Of a stretch of DNA of 64,000 nucleotides, positions 34,109 through 45,677 are shown in pieces. This stretch comes from Tenodera sinensis. Its lineage: Eukaryota; Arthropoda; Insecta; Mantodea; Mantidae. The translations under genes and the position numbers were made by a program. Under the pieces are notes generated by a model. It was given only the letters and a program-made list of their open reading frames with translations. It ran no database searches and was not told the origin of the DNA. Where the stretch lies: assembly GCA_030765045.1 (NCBI GenBank), contig CM060966.1:64001786-64065785 (forward strand), given 5' to 3'. The number at the start of each line of letters is the position of its first letter. Within the stretch, counting starts at the first letter, position 1.

Positions 34109-35798
34109 AACAGCTACTGAAGATGAACTTCAAAAATATGCTAAACACATAAGGCATTTAGAATCAGATCATAAGGATTTTTTTGCGAATAGCTTCGGAA
34201 CAGATGCTTGTTTTAAAATTTACACTGATCACTATGAATTCCACTGTTAAATAAGTTACATTAAATGAAACTAAAATTAAAGAAGTAATAGAGAAGTTGT
34301 CATTAGAAACAACAAAACAAAATGCAGCTTTACGTTATGAACTGCAGACAAGTATGATAATAAATGAATTAATACAGCAGATTCAGAGAGGGATTGAAGA
34401 GTGTCAACACACTTTCGATCTTCTCATTAATGTATATATTTGAATTCACAAAAAGGAATTTTGCAGTCTCAAATTATCACAGTGGAAAAGATAAGAGAGC
34501 TTTTAAAAAAGGAAAGCATGCCAGATCTAACGATGTTCCCTCCTTTCCCTTCTTCACAATTTTTGTCCTTGATCCAGCCAACAATTTATACTCAGGGACC
34601 AATGTTGGTTTATGTTGCAAAAATACCATTGTTGCATGAAAAACAATATCAGTTGTATAAAATATTGCCACTTCCAGTGATTATGTAATCAAATTTGACT
34701 GCAAAGTTCATTGACTATCCGAAAGACTATATTTTTGCGGACAATTTGCGATAACAATATGGATACTTAACAGTGATGGACTTGGAAAAGTGTCATAGTC
34801 CAAATAAGTTAACCTATGTGTGCTCAGAAGCAATGCCTATTCTGACTTATGTTCCAGGTCAGGATTGTATAGCCACGTTACTACATCCAAACAACCAAGA
34901 ATTACCTCAAAATTGTAATGTAAAGTATTTACCTTTAGCTCACACCCTTTGGATCCCATTGTATATGAGTAATGAATGGTTATATGTGGCACCACAAGTT
35001 GAACTGTTTACAACTATTTGTAATGAGAAACGTGAATCTCATAGACTTTTAGGAAGAGGACTAGTGTCCTTAGGTAAATTATGTAAAGGGTTAACAGCAA
35101 GAAGTGTGTTGTATCCACTGGCCCATTTTGAGACAAACAATACCAAGGAAGGGATTATTCCTTTCTCTCCTTTGGACACCGATTGTTGTATAGCACTTCC
35201 TGATCAAGAAGAAATTCATAAAATTCCTTTAACCCTTCCTCTACATAACATAATGTCTTCAGTGACGGATTTGAAATTGGCCGGTTATAAAATAGACGGA
35301 GTTCAGAAATTAATCAAAGAACAGGAATCAAAGGAAGCCAACAGACCAAGGGATTGGTCAGATTTTGTATATTCTGGTTGGAGCTATGTATTATGTATGT
35401 GTTTTATTTTTGTGATTTGGATAAGTAGTTGCTGTAATTGTAAGTGTTGTAGAGATTGTAGCACCTGGTTATTTAAGCAATGTCCACCCAAGAAGTGTAT
35501 TGACTCAGTAGGTGAACATATGAGAGCCTTAGTTATTGTTAATGTGAACAGTGGGGCAAATGATAGATCGCAGATACTGATTGATGGACAGGGTTATCAA
35601 GGGTTACCTGTAATAACATCACAGCCTGAAAGGTCAGGTCAGGATTTTGAAATGAGGTCTGCATCTGAGGAGAAGATTAGACTACCGTCTCCAGTAGAAT
35701 TTCGCAGGTCCTCCAGGCTAAAGGCAAAAGAAGATGTTGCCTACAAGGGATGGATGTTCTCAAAAGCTTGAGCTTGTCATAAGACAGCAACAACCTTT

Positions 35799-35960
35799 TA
35801 CTTAAGGGGGGAGGTGTCGTATAAAGATACAACTTCTGTGACATACCACCTTTACTTAAGGGGGGAGGTGTCGTATAAAGATACAACTTCTGTGACATAC
35901 CACCTTTACTTAAGGGGGGAGGTGTCGTATAAAGATACAACTTCTGTGACATACCACCGT
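35799..35960. repeat. 54-bp unit in triplicate spanning PPT and LTR start
   Basis: TGTCGTATAAAG starts at 35815, 35869 and 35923, exactly 54 bp apart. Each unit contains CTTAAGGGGGGAGG followed by the first about 40 bp of the LTR. The three copies are nearly identical. Confidence 0.95.
35804..35814 (+). promoter_or_regulatory. Polypurine tract of the Gypsy element
   Basis: AAGGGGGGAGG lies immediately before the TGTCGT LTR start, as required for plus-strand priming. The same tract recurs in the two following 54-bp copies. Confidence 0.85.
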
Positions 35961-36421
35961 AAAGCATCCCTAACCAACATGATACCATCCCTCACCCATG
36001 TTTACTTTGTAATTAGATTAAACTGGAAACATAAATAAGTTAAGGCTCTTAGATGAGTCAGCATAGAACACTCAGCTAAAACGCGTGTGGCAAGTGTGTG
36101 GACATTGTTTTATTTTTTTCTGTTTACGCAGCAATGATCTCAACTCTGGAAAGTTTTAGTGTGTAAAGCTATAAAACATTCCGTTGGAGATGTCTAGCTG
36201 GTTACTTATTTTCTGAAAGTCATCTGTGTAACGCTGGCGGACCTGCCGCCAGTATTCAACGAGGACTTTACTAAATTCTTGGAGTTTTGCTAATAAACTT
36301 CTTCTTACCTTTGAATTGTGCCTTATTAATTGCTGAGCTGCCTTGTTGTCGAGCTAAGGCTCGGGGCTTACCTACAATCCCGAAATCTACAATCGTGTGT
36401 GCAAAACACCGTTACACGACA
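35815..36421 (+). mobile_element. 3' LTR of the Gypsy element
   Basis: The LTR begins TGTCGT and ends ACGACA at 36421, a perfect 6-bp terminal inversion with TG...CA. Counting from the last of the triplicated starts (35923) it is 499 bp. Inside are a TATAAAA box at 36170 and an AATAAA signal at 36292-36297. The partner LTR is absent from the window. Confidence 0.85.
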
Positions 36422-37029
36422 ACGTGCTTAAGACTCGTCGAGTAGCCAACATCATGAAAGCAGGTGGCACAGAAGCAGAATAAATGAACTTGTCTGGAAT
36501 AACTCTGAGGATACGGCTACGGAGCCAAAACATCTGTAGCAATCTTTAAAGCTCGTCTAAATAACATGTAAGAAAATTTCATATTTACTAAAAACAATCC
36601 TCTTTTGGTTCATGTACATAAGCAGAAAAAACACACGTAATACCCATCGCTTGTATGATTCATGCTAGAATTCCCGGGGGAACCTAAGATTACGAATGGC
36701 CACAGAGACCAAAAATATGGAATAAAGCTGTAAATCACAGATAAAGAATTAGATAACACGTCATTAAGGGATTAGATTTTAATCATATGTAGCTAAGCAC
36801 CAATGAATACCTTAGTTTCTGTGTGTAGTAAACGGTCAAGCAATCTGAAACCAGAGAACAGGAAATGCGTTGCCTTTAGAAATAACGCCAACATAGCACG
36901 AGCGACCATAGAGAATGTCCTGCACGTTTCTGTGCCATAACAAGGTGTGAAACGCGTAATATGTGTACAGTGATGCCTTTTTAAGGGACGCAACGCAACA
37001 ACGGTATACAAGAATACAAAAGCCTATGG
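36422..37029. other. Unrecognised AT-rich sequence
   Basis: About 600 bp following the Gypsy LTR with nothing recognisable. Confidence 0.5.
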
Positions 37030-37868
37030 TAACTGCAATCTAACTATCCTAGATCTAAAGATTAGCAACCCAGGGACTAAATATTGGAAGGATATATGAT
37101 AGTGACGCTCATACTTTATAATTCATTTGTGAGACAAAATCTCGAATATCCATCTATTATTTGGAATCCTAAGATGATAATGCATGTCACCGCAATAGAA
37201 AAATTACAATCAAAATTTCTAAAATACATATTTACTATTAAAAAGAACTGGATATTATCCTTCTTACACAAATTATGAACCCTTTTGGAAATATTTAAAT
37301 TTAAAACTCTGAAATTTAGAAGAGACATTGCAGGGTTAATATTTCTGTATAAGGTATTGCATTCGATTATTGATGATATTAATATTACAACAAATGTATT
37401 ATTTTATGTACCCAATAAGATAAGCAGATTCGGGAGGCTTTTCTTCATCTCCAGAGCAAATACAGAAATCCATAAAATTTCACCATTACACAGAATTATG
37501 TATTTATATAACAGCTTCATCATTTCGATGTAGATATTTTCAACATGTCTGAAACTCAATTTAAAAATGCTACAACTGCTGACTACTTATTCGTAGATCA
37601 GTAAATTACTAAAAAATTGGTAATAGTAGTATCGTTACTGTAATTAGGAATAGTAGAAATAATTACCATGCCACCTTCACTGTTTTTCCTTCTCTTTTGT
37701 AATTGCTTCTATTCCTTATATTTCCCTTTCTGTATTACTTTGTGTTCATTTATGTTTTTCTTGTATTCTATTTGAGTATGTATATTATTATATGTAAACA
37801 CCTATGTATGATGAACATTGTAATTGGGTTTCCAAGCCTGTTATGTTCATAAGAATAAATAAATAAAT
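37030..37868 (+). pseudogene. CR1/L2-like LINE 3' end
   Basis: The frame at 37084-37278 reads ILYNSFVRQNLEYPSIIWNP and IEKLQSKFLKYI, the post-RT block of CR1/Jockey-superfamily elements. After a stop and frame change, LKFRRDIAGLIFLYKVLH, NFYVP-like FYVPNKISRFGRLFF and SPLHRIMYLYN continue to a stop at 37531-37533. An AT-rich 3' UTR ends in (AATA)n at about 37853-37868, the usual tail of this group. It is a 5'-truncated dead copy. Confidence 0.8.
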
Positions 37869-39030
37869 ACTGATAATCAACAGCCTCCACAATTACAACA
37901 TAAAAGAATTATATACAGTGCACTAGCACATATAGAAAACATCAAAACTGGAACGGAGAGATCTAAAAAGTCCCGAGAACGTTGAATGGGTGTTATATAC
38001 GGTATTAACACATATAGGTCCAGGGGGAAACCTGACATTATCGCAAAGAAGGAAGAAGTAGAGCACATTGAATGAAATATATCTGAAGCAATCATCGTGT
38101 CTGAAATTATGGTCAGCCTGTGGATAGAAACAATGTGCTGACATCCGGAAAACTGTGGACAACGTAAGACGGATGCTGTCGGTGCAATTCTCATCACCAA
38201 TGATTGACAAGCTACCGATGTAACATAGGGTCAGAAGTGTGTAGCAACGTGTGCTGAAGGCGATAAGTGCTCGAAAAGAACACCTCTTGTGGTGTGCCAA
38301 ATTTTGAAAGAAAGGAAAGAAATATCAGTGGTGTTCCTCTTCTGTACGAAATATTGGATTATAGTAATAACCCACGAAAACGTAAGTAATTGAGCAATCG
38401 TCATATGCATAGGAATCTAAAGAAAATATTTACTAAGGCAAAACAAATTCTGCTATGAAACACGCAACTTCTACTCCCAACCAAGAATATATAGGAAATA
38501 CAAAAAACTAGGATGTACAAGTTAAAATACCACTATTTCAACATTTTCCTTGTAAATGTGAGTAAGTTTATTCCTAAAAGAACTAATTCTAATCATGCAC
38601 ACAAAAACTACAAAATGCAATGCACTACTGCTAAAACAATCCTTGTGAAATTCATCAAGTGACGCCTCAATAATGCAATTAAACATACTCTAAACATGCT
38701 TACTATTATCATTACTAGAATTAAATGTGCTGCATTTATTTTTGAAGGGTGCAAGAAATTAACTGTACCTTCATGCATCACCTAGTATTTGTATGTTTTT
38801 GTTATTAACCCTATCCAACAAGAAACGTGATACCACATTTAAAATTATAGTGTCGTTTTCATGTTAATGAAATTGAAAAGTTCCCGTTCTCCAAATATGA
38901 ACTTATTTTAATAAATCGAGGAAACTACAAAATAAATATTTTTCTAAACTCAAAAAATTATCCTCAAAATAATCCCAAATTATGCAGATAGTGAATCTCA
39001 CATTAGATTTACATCTCACTTCAAAGTCTC
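37869..39030. other. Unrecognised AT-rich sequence
   Basis: About 1.2 kb. Overlapping minus frames at 37877-38300 have no recognisable motif. Confidence 0.5.
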
Positions 39031-39049
39031 GGGGGGGGGGGGGGGGGGG
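39031..39049. repeat. Homopolymer G run of 19
   Basis: An uninterrupted G tract in AT-rich DNA; it can form intermolecular quadruplex or mark a sequencing problem. Confidence 0.95.
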
Positions 39050-39544
39050 AAGCAAATACATTTCAACACACCGATAACGATTATAAACTTCAAGCACTAT
39101 TCGTAAAAACAGAAATTAAAATCCACAAATGTAACTTTTTATTTTGTTCTTGTTGTATTTAATTTTCTTTCAAGGAATCTCATTTAACTGTAACACTGTT
39201 TCGAGATTTGATAAACATTTTGTGACTACAATAATACTTAAAAGTTGCAGATTGTAATTTAAAAAGACTTTCATACACCACTTACCTGTTGTCGAACATG
39301 GAGTCAGTATCCTAAATAATTTTTGTTAATTAGAGATGGCTTACAGACTAATCTTTTGTTTTGCACATTTATATATGTAGCCAACATAACGGACATAATC
39401 ATCATACACTGACAGAAATGCATGCACGGCTGCTTAGGAAATTAATCTAATAGTCCTACCCTGTTTGTTAATATATATTCATGTATCAGCAATGGTGTAA
39501 AATAATTGCAACACTTATTTTTGACACTTAGATGAAATTATAAC

Positions 39545-39672
39545 TATCGGTATATAAAATATGATTTGAAGCTTTCCTGGCGACGAACATATTGAAGATG
39601 CTCTCGGGCTTCGAGCCAGGTGTAGTGATGAAAAGACATCATAGCATCTTCAATATATCGGTATATAATTCA
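39545..39672. repeat. Small insertion-like hairpin with flanking direct repeats
   Basis: A TATCGGTATATAA word occurs at 39545 and again at about 39656. Between them is a block with 14-bp inverted arms ATATTGAAGATGCT (39589-39602) and AGCATCTTCAATAT (39643-39656). The GC-rich centre contains CTCGGGCTTCGAGCCAGG. It may be a very small mobile element or a retroelement scrap. Confidence 0.6.
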
Positions 39673-40602
39673 TGCGGCAACTAGAAGTTAATATTATTAG
39701 TATATTGAATTTGCAAGAAATACTTATAAGTAGCCGTATAAGTGTACAAAAACAAAGCCGAAAAAAGAACGATATACACAATATTTGATAAACATGCTCA
39801 AACTGTGGAATAAAAATTCACAAAACATGGTAAAATACTTTGGAACTTAACTTGTTATAGACGAAAACAAATTTGTAAAGATATTAGTGACATATAACTT
39901 GAAAATTTGCTGTCATTTCAAGTTTTTCTTGCAGTAAACACAAAAGGAATTTGTATAATTACAAATAAACGTTGAGGAATCTGCCATAGCTTTGGAATGG
40001 TTGGCATTCCTGTAAAATGTAATCTGTTGGGAGGGGGGCGGGGGGTGATGTTATCCATACTTATTCCAAATAATTTTTTTTCTGTCTTGTATGTTTTAAC
40101 AGTATTTTGATTCCTCATGCCACATGTACATACTAAAAATGCTCAGAAAACTAGCATGAAACACATAAAAATTTAGCTATTTTGCCTCAAAGGTAAACTA
40201 AAATCTGACCACTGTGTATGTTAATCACAACTACATGTCGTTTACAATAAAATTGACGGGGGATGTATTATTCACTGGCAACAAAACACCTTATTTTGGA
40301 GAGGACATCAAACTACTATCATATCAAGAATTTTAAGAAATGTCATAACGCTTCACCACGTAGAAATCACGTAGGATGGGAAAACGGAAAAATAGGAATA
40401 CTGTCAGAAAAAGAGACATGGGATCGAACCATATCCCTTATTAAAAAAATCTGATGTGTTGCACTCATATGACTTTCTCTACTCTTGTACTAACCATTCT
40501 TACAAACTCTTATTCCTATATCTTCTTCGTGTAAGTTTAGATAAACATTTGTACAAATTATCTTATTGCTTATTTCCTTGTATGTGCAAGGGAATGTTAG
40601 AA
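39673..40602. other. Unrecognised AT-rich sequence
   Basis: About 0.9 kb with no supported gene. A G-rich tract GGGAGGGGGGCGGGGGG near 40029-40046 could form a G-quadruplex. Confidence 0.5.
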
Positions 40603-41008
40603 TACAGTAGGCTTTGTGCAACAGTCAAATGTTATAAAGCTTTGAGATTCTGTTCTCTTTGCGCACTTAACATATAAAAAAATGAACAACGATGATCCAT
40701 TTCACGAAAGTTATAAGCTTTGCGAAACTCACACACATAATAAGGAATATCTCCGAAATAGTTAACGCTACAAAAAAATTTATTCAGACATAAATGGTGT
40801 ATTTTAGCAAGATCTACATTTTTTTGTATGGTATGATTTGGTCTATTTCTAACGGTTTATCAGTTATGCAAAAGTCGTCCAGAGTAAATATGGCTACAGG
40901 GGATATAGCCAGAACATTCAGGATATACATTTCATTTGTCATGAAAATATCTCAAACAGACAACATTTTAATCAAAATCGTTAGAGCCATTTTCAAGAAA
41001 ATCAAGGG
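40603..41008 (+). repeat. Dispersed repeat Y, copy A
   Basis: Shares extended similarity with 57569-57857 (same orientation) and 63516-63879 (opposite orientation). Common words are TACAGTAGGCTTTGTGC, CACTTAACATATAAAAAAAT, ATGATCCATTTCACGAAAG and GGAATATCTCCGAAAT. The part beyond GACATAAAT also matches the right-hand copy. It may be a subterminal part of the Maverick-like element described at the right end. Confidence 0.85.
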
Positions 41009-41182
41009 CCGCCAACAGACAGGGGAAAAAACAAGGAAATGTTCTTAGTCTCAGCACTCCCTGGCACCAACACTTCACTTATGTCAACTTCACCACCGAC
41101 CTTGGTTTTTCCACCACACACAGACAGGAGGAAAGCCGACACTGTCACCCTCCTTACTTGACGATGGATCACTATCACTTTT

Positions 41183-41377
41183 CACTGCCAGAAGATTCCA
41201 GACGTTAGTGTGTCCGGATGCCAGTACCTTACACTGCCAGAAGATTCCAGACGCCAGTGCGTCCGGAAGGCAGTACCTTACACTGCCAGAAGATTCTAGA
41301 CGCCAGTGTGTCCGGAAGGCAGTACCTTACACTGCCAGAAGATTCCAGACGTCAGTGTGTCCGGAAGCCATTACTAA
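41183..41377. repeat. 49-bp minisatellite, about four copies
   Basis: CACTGCCAGAAGATTC starts at 41183, 41232, 41281 and 41330, exactly 49 bp apart. Each unit also holds AGACGCCAGTGTGTCCGG, a near-palindrome (TCCAGACGC against GTGTCCGGA). Copies differ by a few bases. Confidence 0.95.
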
Positions 41378-43288
41378 GGTGGATGACCCAAGCAGTTGTG
41401 AAAGTACAGGAAACCAAATTTCCAATTGAACCAAACTTGCCTCCTACGTGCTTCCAAGGCTAATTGACCACCAAACTAGAGCCAACACAGCTCTCGGCTC
41501 ATATTCCCAGGACTGTCTTCTATCAGTATAACTCGTGGCGTAGGTGAAGTCACGCCAGGGAGAGGCGTCGAAGAAAAAGAGGATGGACAGGAAGGAAGAA
41601 GGCACAAACTCTCAAAATCTCCCTGAAAAATAAAATAAACAGCAGCAAACTTGGCCCAATGTAAGAATTACAAGGTGTATGATATACATACATTAAATCA
41701 GCACAATATAACCAGAATTATAAAATTTGGCCAAGGGCGATAACTATGATTAGAATTCATAGGAAATATATCAATTTAATAAACTTCATAATGATGCCTA
41801 ACTTTTTTACAGTAAGCGTTAACACTTATAAGTCACAATAAACACCTTGTAGTAATATGATAAGTTAATATGAGTGAACTTCATAATAGAAATTTGAACT
41901 TGAGACAAATGGTGTTAACTAACAAGTACTTCTCACACACCACAGAGAACGAAAAGTAATGGCCTTTCTTATTATACATTTATTTGCTTTCATATAATAG
42001 ATTCTGTGCACAGTAAGTTTGCTAGCAATCACTTAAAATACTTTGTGGCCTAGACCATATATCAGTCACACACTACACCAAAGATAACAACCACTAACAC
42101 AAGTGAACACATAGCACACCACAACCTACAAAAAACGAAACTTCAACACAAACGCCGGCGACAATCTACGCACAAACTCATACCGAAAACTCGGCCAATA
42201 TAACAAACCCCGGAATGGTGAGCAACCAGCACACCCTTCAAATCCCAGCTAAGCGGCAGCTAGCTGCCACACATCACTCGACTCTAGGGCACAGAATAGA
42301 GTATACAGAAAGCAAAACTTGAGTCGGCTCCTTTGATCTGCATGTACCCGCTGCGTTGCGCGCTTCGCCATATTAAAACCATGTAAACCAAGCGATTGCT
42401 ACTGCCTACCAGGGCTCGAAACAAGCAGTTTTACGAAACGGAACTCTTAATCTAGACGGCTAAATGAAAAATTTTACAAAAAGAAACAGTAATGAAACCG
42501 AACATATGATTAACTCAGACTAACACAATCTATTTTCCCTCCCATGAAGACGTTTACTCACTAAAATGAGCCGGAATGATACATAATAATCTATATTGAG
42601 GACATTCATACGTTTACAAAAGACGCTCTTTTCTGTTGCACTTCTTTTTGCGCCCTGTTCTTACACAAAATTTCAGGGCAATTAAAATTTGAGAAAAACA
42701 ATAACGCACGAAAGCAGAATGAAACCAACAAAATTTTGTTTTCTACTTATACGTATTAACAAAGGAAGCTCTAGTAATATGAAATAAGTATAAAATAGGT
42801 AGCAGTAATTAATAAGCAAGTGGCTCATTAGCTGCTTTTATTTACCAAAAGAATAAAAATGCACAAAATCTTGATTCTGCATACAATGAATCATAAAGTC
42901 TTGTCATACATAGCAAAAGAAGTAAATAAAACAGAAATGTAGAGCATGGTGCAATAACATAAATCACAGCAGTAACTTTACAGTATGGCAAAAGTTAGGA
43001 TTATTTTATATTAAGGGCTAAGGAGATCTAGCAATAGTCTTTTGCACAACATAAAATAGTTACTATAAAACATACAATTGCATTTATTTTATTTTACCTT
43101 TTTACAATAAAAAACAAAGTCTGTGTACATTCACATGACCTTCTCTGCCAGCATTACATGCTATTGCAGCATTAAAGAAAAATAGTGTTCAGGTGTGTCA
43201 TTGTACTTTTGTCTTGCTTGTTTAATCTGCATTTATGAAGCAACTACAGCAGCAAATTATATTATTCATAGATGTGTCACTTTTATTT
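41378..43288. other. Unrecognised AT-rich sequence
   Basis: About 1.9 kb without supported coding or structural features. Confidence 0.5.
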
Positions 43289-43543
43289 CTATTTTTTCAA
43301 ATCTCTATTCACAAACTTCAAGAAATAAACAATTCTCATGCTGACAAACAGCCTTATTAAATAACGTATGGGGAAATCCTTGCATGGTTGGCTGAATTGC
43401 ACATCCTCCATTAAATTAATCAGTGCGTTTCCAACATTATTTGTTGTCAATCTGAGAATATTGCCAGTGAAGATGCTCTCCAGATATTCAATATAGGTTA
43501 TAAAGGTTGAACCTGGACATTTTAGATTTCCAAAGGTATCCAT
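43289..43543 (-). pseudogene. Possible transposase C-terminal scrap (P/THAP-like?)
   Basis: An 85-codon minus frame contains TFITYIEYLESIFTGNI and a final IRYLIRLFVSMRIVYFLKFVNRDLKK segment. The ending, with a run of hydrophobics, Arg and a K-F-x-N-R motif, recalls C-termini of P-element/THAP-type transposases in insects. The likeness is weak and from memory, and no upstream catalytic region is visible. Confidence 0.3.
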
Positions 43544-44382
43544 ATTCTTGTTCTCGTGTGCTTTGAAATGAGAATACAGGTTTGTATAGTTAAAATTATT
43601 ATCCTCCCTGTTTACCTTGTATTACTGGGTAAAGTACATTAACAATTATGCACCCATTGCTGTGATTCTGAAATAAAACCTAACTTATAGTACATAAGTT
43701 ATAAATATATAACGCTGTTCACTTACCGTTGTTCATCTTTTGGAAAGCTGAAAAAGCTTATGTCCCTGTTTGCATGTGAATTATTTGTGCAGTTTGGTGC
43801 CGAACACCACTGGCCACCTTTTCTCTTACTGCTGATCATTATAACCACGGCAAAGCTTAAAATACATTAACATATATTTATACCTTTTGCAGTATGCATA
43901 TAAAACAATTCTTCAGTTATAGATATGCCCCACAGCTAATATGCTCGAGGTAAACCAAACAAAACGTATCCATTCGCTTTGACTTCAACAACCCAGCTGT
44001 TTATTGAGTTTACTCGGTTTACTTCGCCATGCGCATTAAATTTTGGCACACTGATTTCTGCTGAGTTTCCTTTCTGTATACTCTATATTCTGTGACTAGG
44101 GGATGCCGGCGAACCACACAGATAAGCGCGCCAAAGTAATAAGCGCCCACGCAAACCAGGAAGCACGCGTGTGGCCTGCCTTGGCTTACAGTTACCAATT
44201 TAGCAGGGAGACTACTACACGATCCCCAAAAGAAGCAAAACATTGACACATAAAAACACAACTTAAGGTTACACAAATACTTCTAAACCAGAAAGGCAAC
44301 ATAACACGGGACATTCCATCTAACCCTGGGAACCAAGGAAAAGGTTTGAGCTGGGAAATATGAGCTCGACGTGAGTAGTTAT
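43544..44382. other. Unrecognised sequence
   Basis: About 0.8 kb; short frames only, no motif recognised. Confidence 0.5.
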
Positions 44383-44766
44383 AGTCCCTCCTTAAGCAAT
44401 GGGTTAACGACATTTTCGCCGCTAGATGGCGTTAGTGTCGCATGGCGCTAGTGTCGCATTTTCATGTCGGGAAATTTGAAAATTTCAAGATGGCGGAAAA
44501 TTTGAACATTTGAAATTTTTCCCGCCAAGTGGTAGATTTCAAATGTCCAAATTTTCGCGCCATTTAATGTATTTCAAATTTCGCGCAATGAAAATGCCGC
44601 ACACTGAAAAAACTTAAGATGTCGTTAAATTTGAGAATTTGAAATTTTTTTCTGTGAGCGTAGTTAATTTCAAATTTTCAAACTTCCCGCCATCAACGGC
44701 GTGCCGCGCACCGCGCGCCACTAACGCCATGGGATAATCGTTAATCCGATTGCTTAAGGAAGGACT
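44383..44766. mobile_element. Fold-back MITE, 384 bp
   Basis: The ends are inverted copies: AGTCCCTCCTTAAGCAAT... on the left and, reverse-complemented, AGTCCTTCCTTAAGCAAT... on the right, extending about 28 bp through TTAACGA. A perfect inner pair follows, TGGCGTTAGTG at 44427-44437 and CACTAACGCCA at 44719-44729. The interior is a series of AATTTGAAATTT and CCCGCC(A)/TGGCGG words in both orientations, so it can fold extensively. It has no ORF. No convincing target-site duplication was found, so the superfamily is open. Confidence 0.8.
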
Positions 44767-44920
44767 GTTGATTAGATTACTTATTTTTTATTGAGAAGAT
44801 GCATTGAAAAAACAGTTTAAATTATTGTTGCACGAAAAAGGAGTACAAACCTGTTTGTTGGTTGTAGAAAGTTGGTTGCAAACGATGTGTTCCGTGTGGG
44901 TTGGATGGGTAATGATGAAA
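44767..44920. other. Spacer before the 307-bp repeat
   Basis: About 150 bp with no recognisable feature. Confidence 0.5.
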
Positions 44921-45570
44921 GATGATTTATCCGTTGAAGAGGAAGTGCAAGTTGCCACCTTGAGGACAAGTGCGGGTGACGAAGCCGGGATTTGCAGCAG
45001 GAGGAGCCGTGGTATGTCTTGCAGGGTTGGCAGGTCGTTCCTCGACGAGAGCTCGTTACCCACTGAGGGTAAAATGAGACGTCTATGTGGATGCAAGGGG
45101 CATCCGGTGTAAGAGCTGTGTTTGCGATCGCAGACACACCCGCTGGGGTGGGGGAAGGGGTGGGGGGATGGGGTTTTGTGGCACAGGAAAAACCGTTGTG
45201 ATTTTACCACCAACCGTTGCTATTGGAGATGATTTAGCCGTTGAGGAGGAAGAGCAAGTTGACACCTGGAACATAAGTTTGAGTGACGAAGCCGGAATTT
45301 GCCGCAGGAGTTGGCATGTCGTTCCTCTACGAGAGCTCGGTCTCAGCTGAAGGCAAGATGAGACGTCTATGTAGATGAAAGAGGTATCAGGTGTAAGCGC
45401 AGAGTTTGCGAACACGCCCACATCCGTTGGTGAGGGGTGGGCGAAGGGGGGAAAGCGGGTGGGAGGGGAGGAGGGGGAGATTGCGTTATACCACATCCGC
45501 AGGATGGGGTTTTCTGGCACAGGAAAAAAAAACCGCTGAAATGTTCCCACAAACCGTTGCTTTTTTTTGA
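44921..45570. repeat. About 307-bp tandem repeat, two copies
   Basis: GATGATTTA(T/G)CCGTTGA(A/G)GAGGAAG begins at 44921 and 45228. Both copies run through a GACGAAGCCGGGATTTGC block, a GAGACGTCTATGT block, a G-rich tract (GGGTGGGGGAAGGGG / GGGAGGGGAGGAGGGGG) and a GGGGTTTT(G/C)TGGCACAGGAAAAA end. The copies differ considerably. Open frames on both strands keep repeat-to-repeat similarity only, so coding is not supported. Confidence 0.8.
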
Positions 45571-45673
45571 ATAATATAATATTATTGGTGGACCTTGAGC
45601 GTGTGGATGTTGAACGAGTACTCTGTCTTGACGGACGCTAAGCATCCAATCGCCGAGAATGTGATCTGTCATA
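45571..45673. other. Left flank of the LTR array
   Basis: About 100 bp of target sequence. Joined with 52955 onward it would restore the pre-insertion site; no feature recognised. Confidence 0.6.
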
Positions 45674-45677
45674 ATAT

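Larger units (their letters stand above)
32551..35771 (+). pseudogene. env: Errantivirus-type F-like envelope gene, interrupted
   Basis: The frame at 32551-32760 opens with a hydrophobic leader and a GVYFDHVG block typical of insect retroviral envelopes of the baculovirus F-like class. It then meets a stop and a nested minus-strand LINE fragment (32830-33965). Envelope similarity resumes at 33966 with an R-x-K-R furin-type site near 34030-34041. The segment just after it, where a fusion peptide is expected, is replaced by a 39-base poly(T). More stops lie at 34250-34440 and 34686-34760. The last 333 codons (34773-35771) are open and include a hydrophobic membrane span around residues 203-221 followed by a Cys-rich cytoplasmic tail. 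The gene is broken in at least four places. Overlap with the pol end is 11 bases. Confidence 0.85.
31218..36421 (+). mobile_element. 5'-truncated Gypsy/errantivirus-like provirus
   Basis: In order on the plus strand lie the end of RNase H, the integrase zinc-binding and catalytic regions, a GPY module, an F-type envelope gene, a polypurine tract and a 3' LTR. The 5' LTR, gag, protease, reverse transcriptase and most of RNase H are missing. Pol and env are separated as in errantiviruses. Stops, frameshifts, a nested LINE fragment (32830-33965) and a poly(T) run (34069-34107) make it defective. The right end is fixed by the LTR terminus at 36421. Confidence 0.88.
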
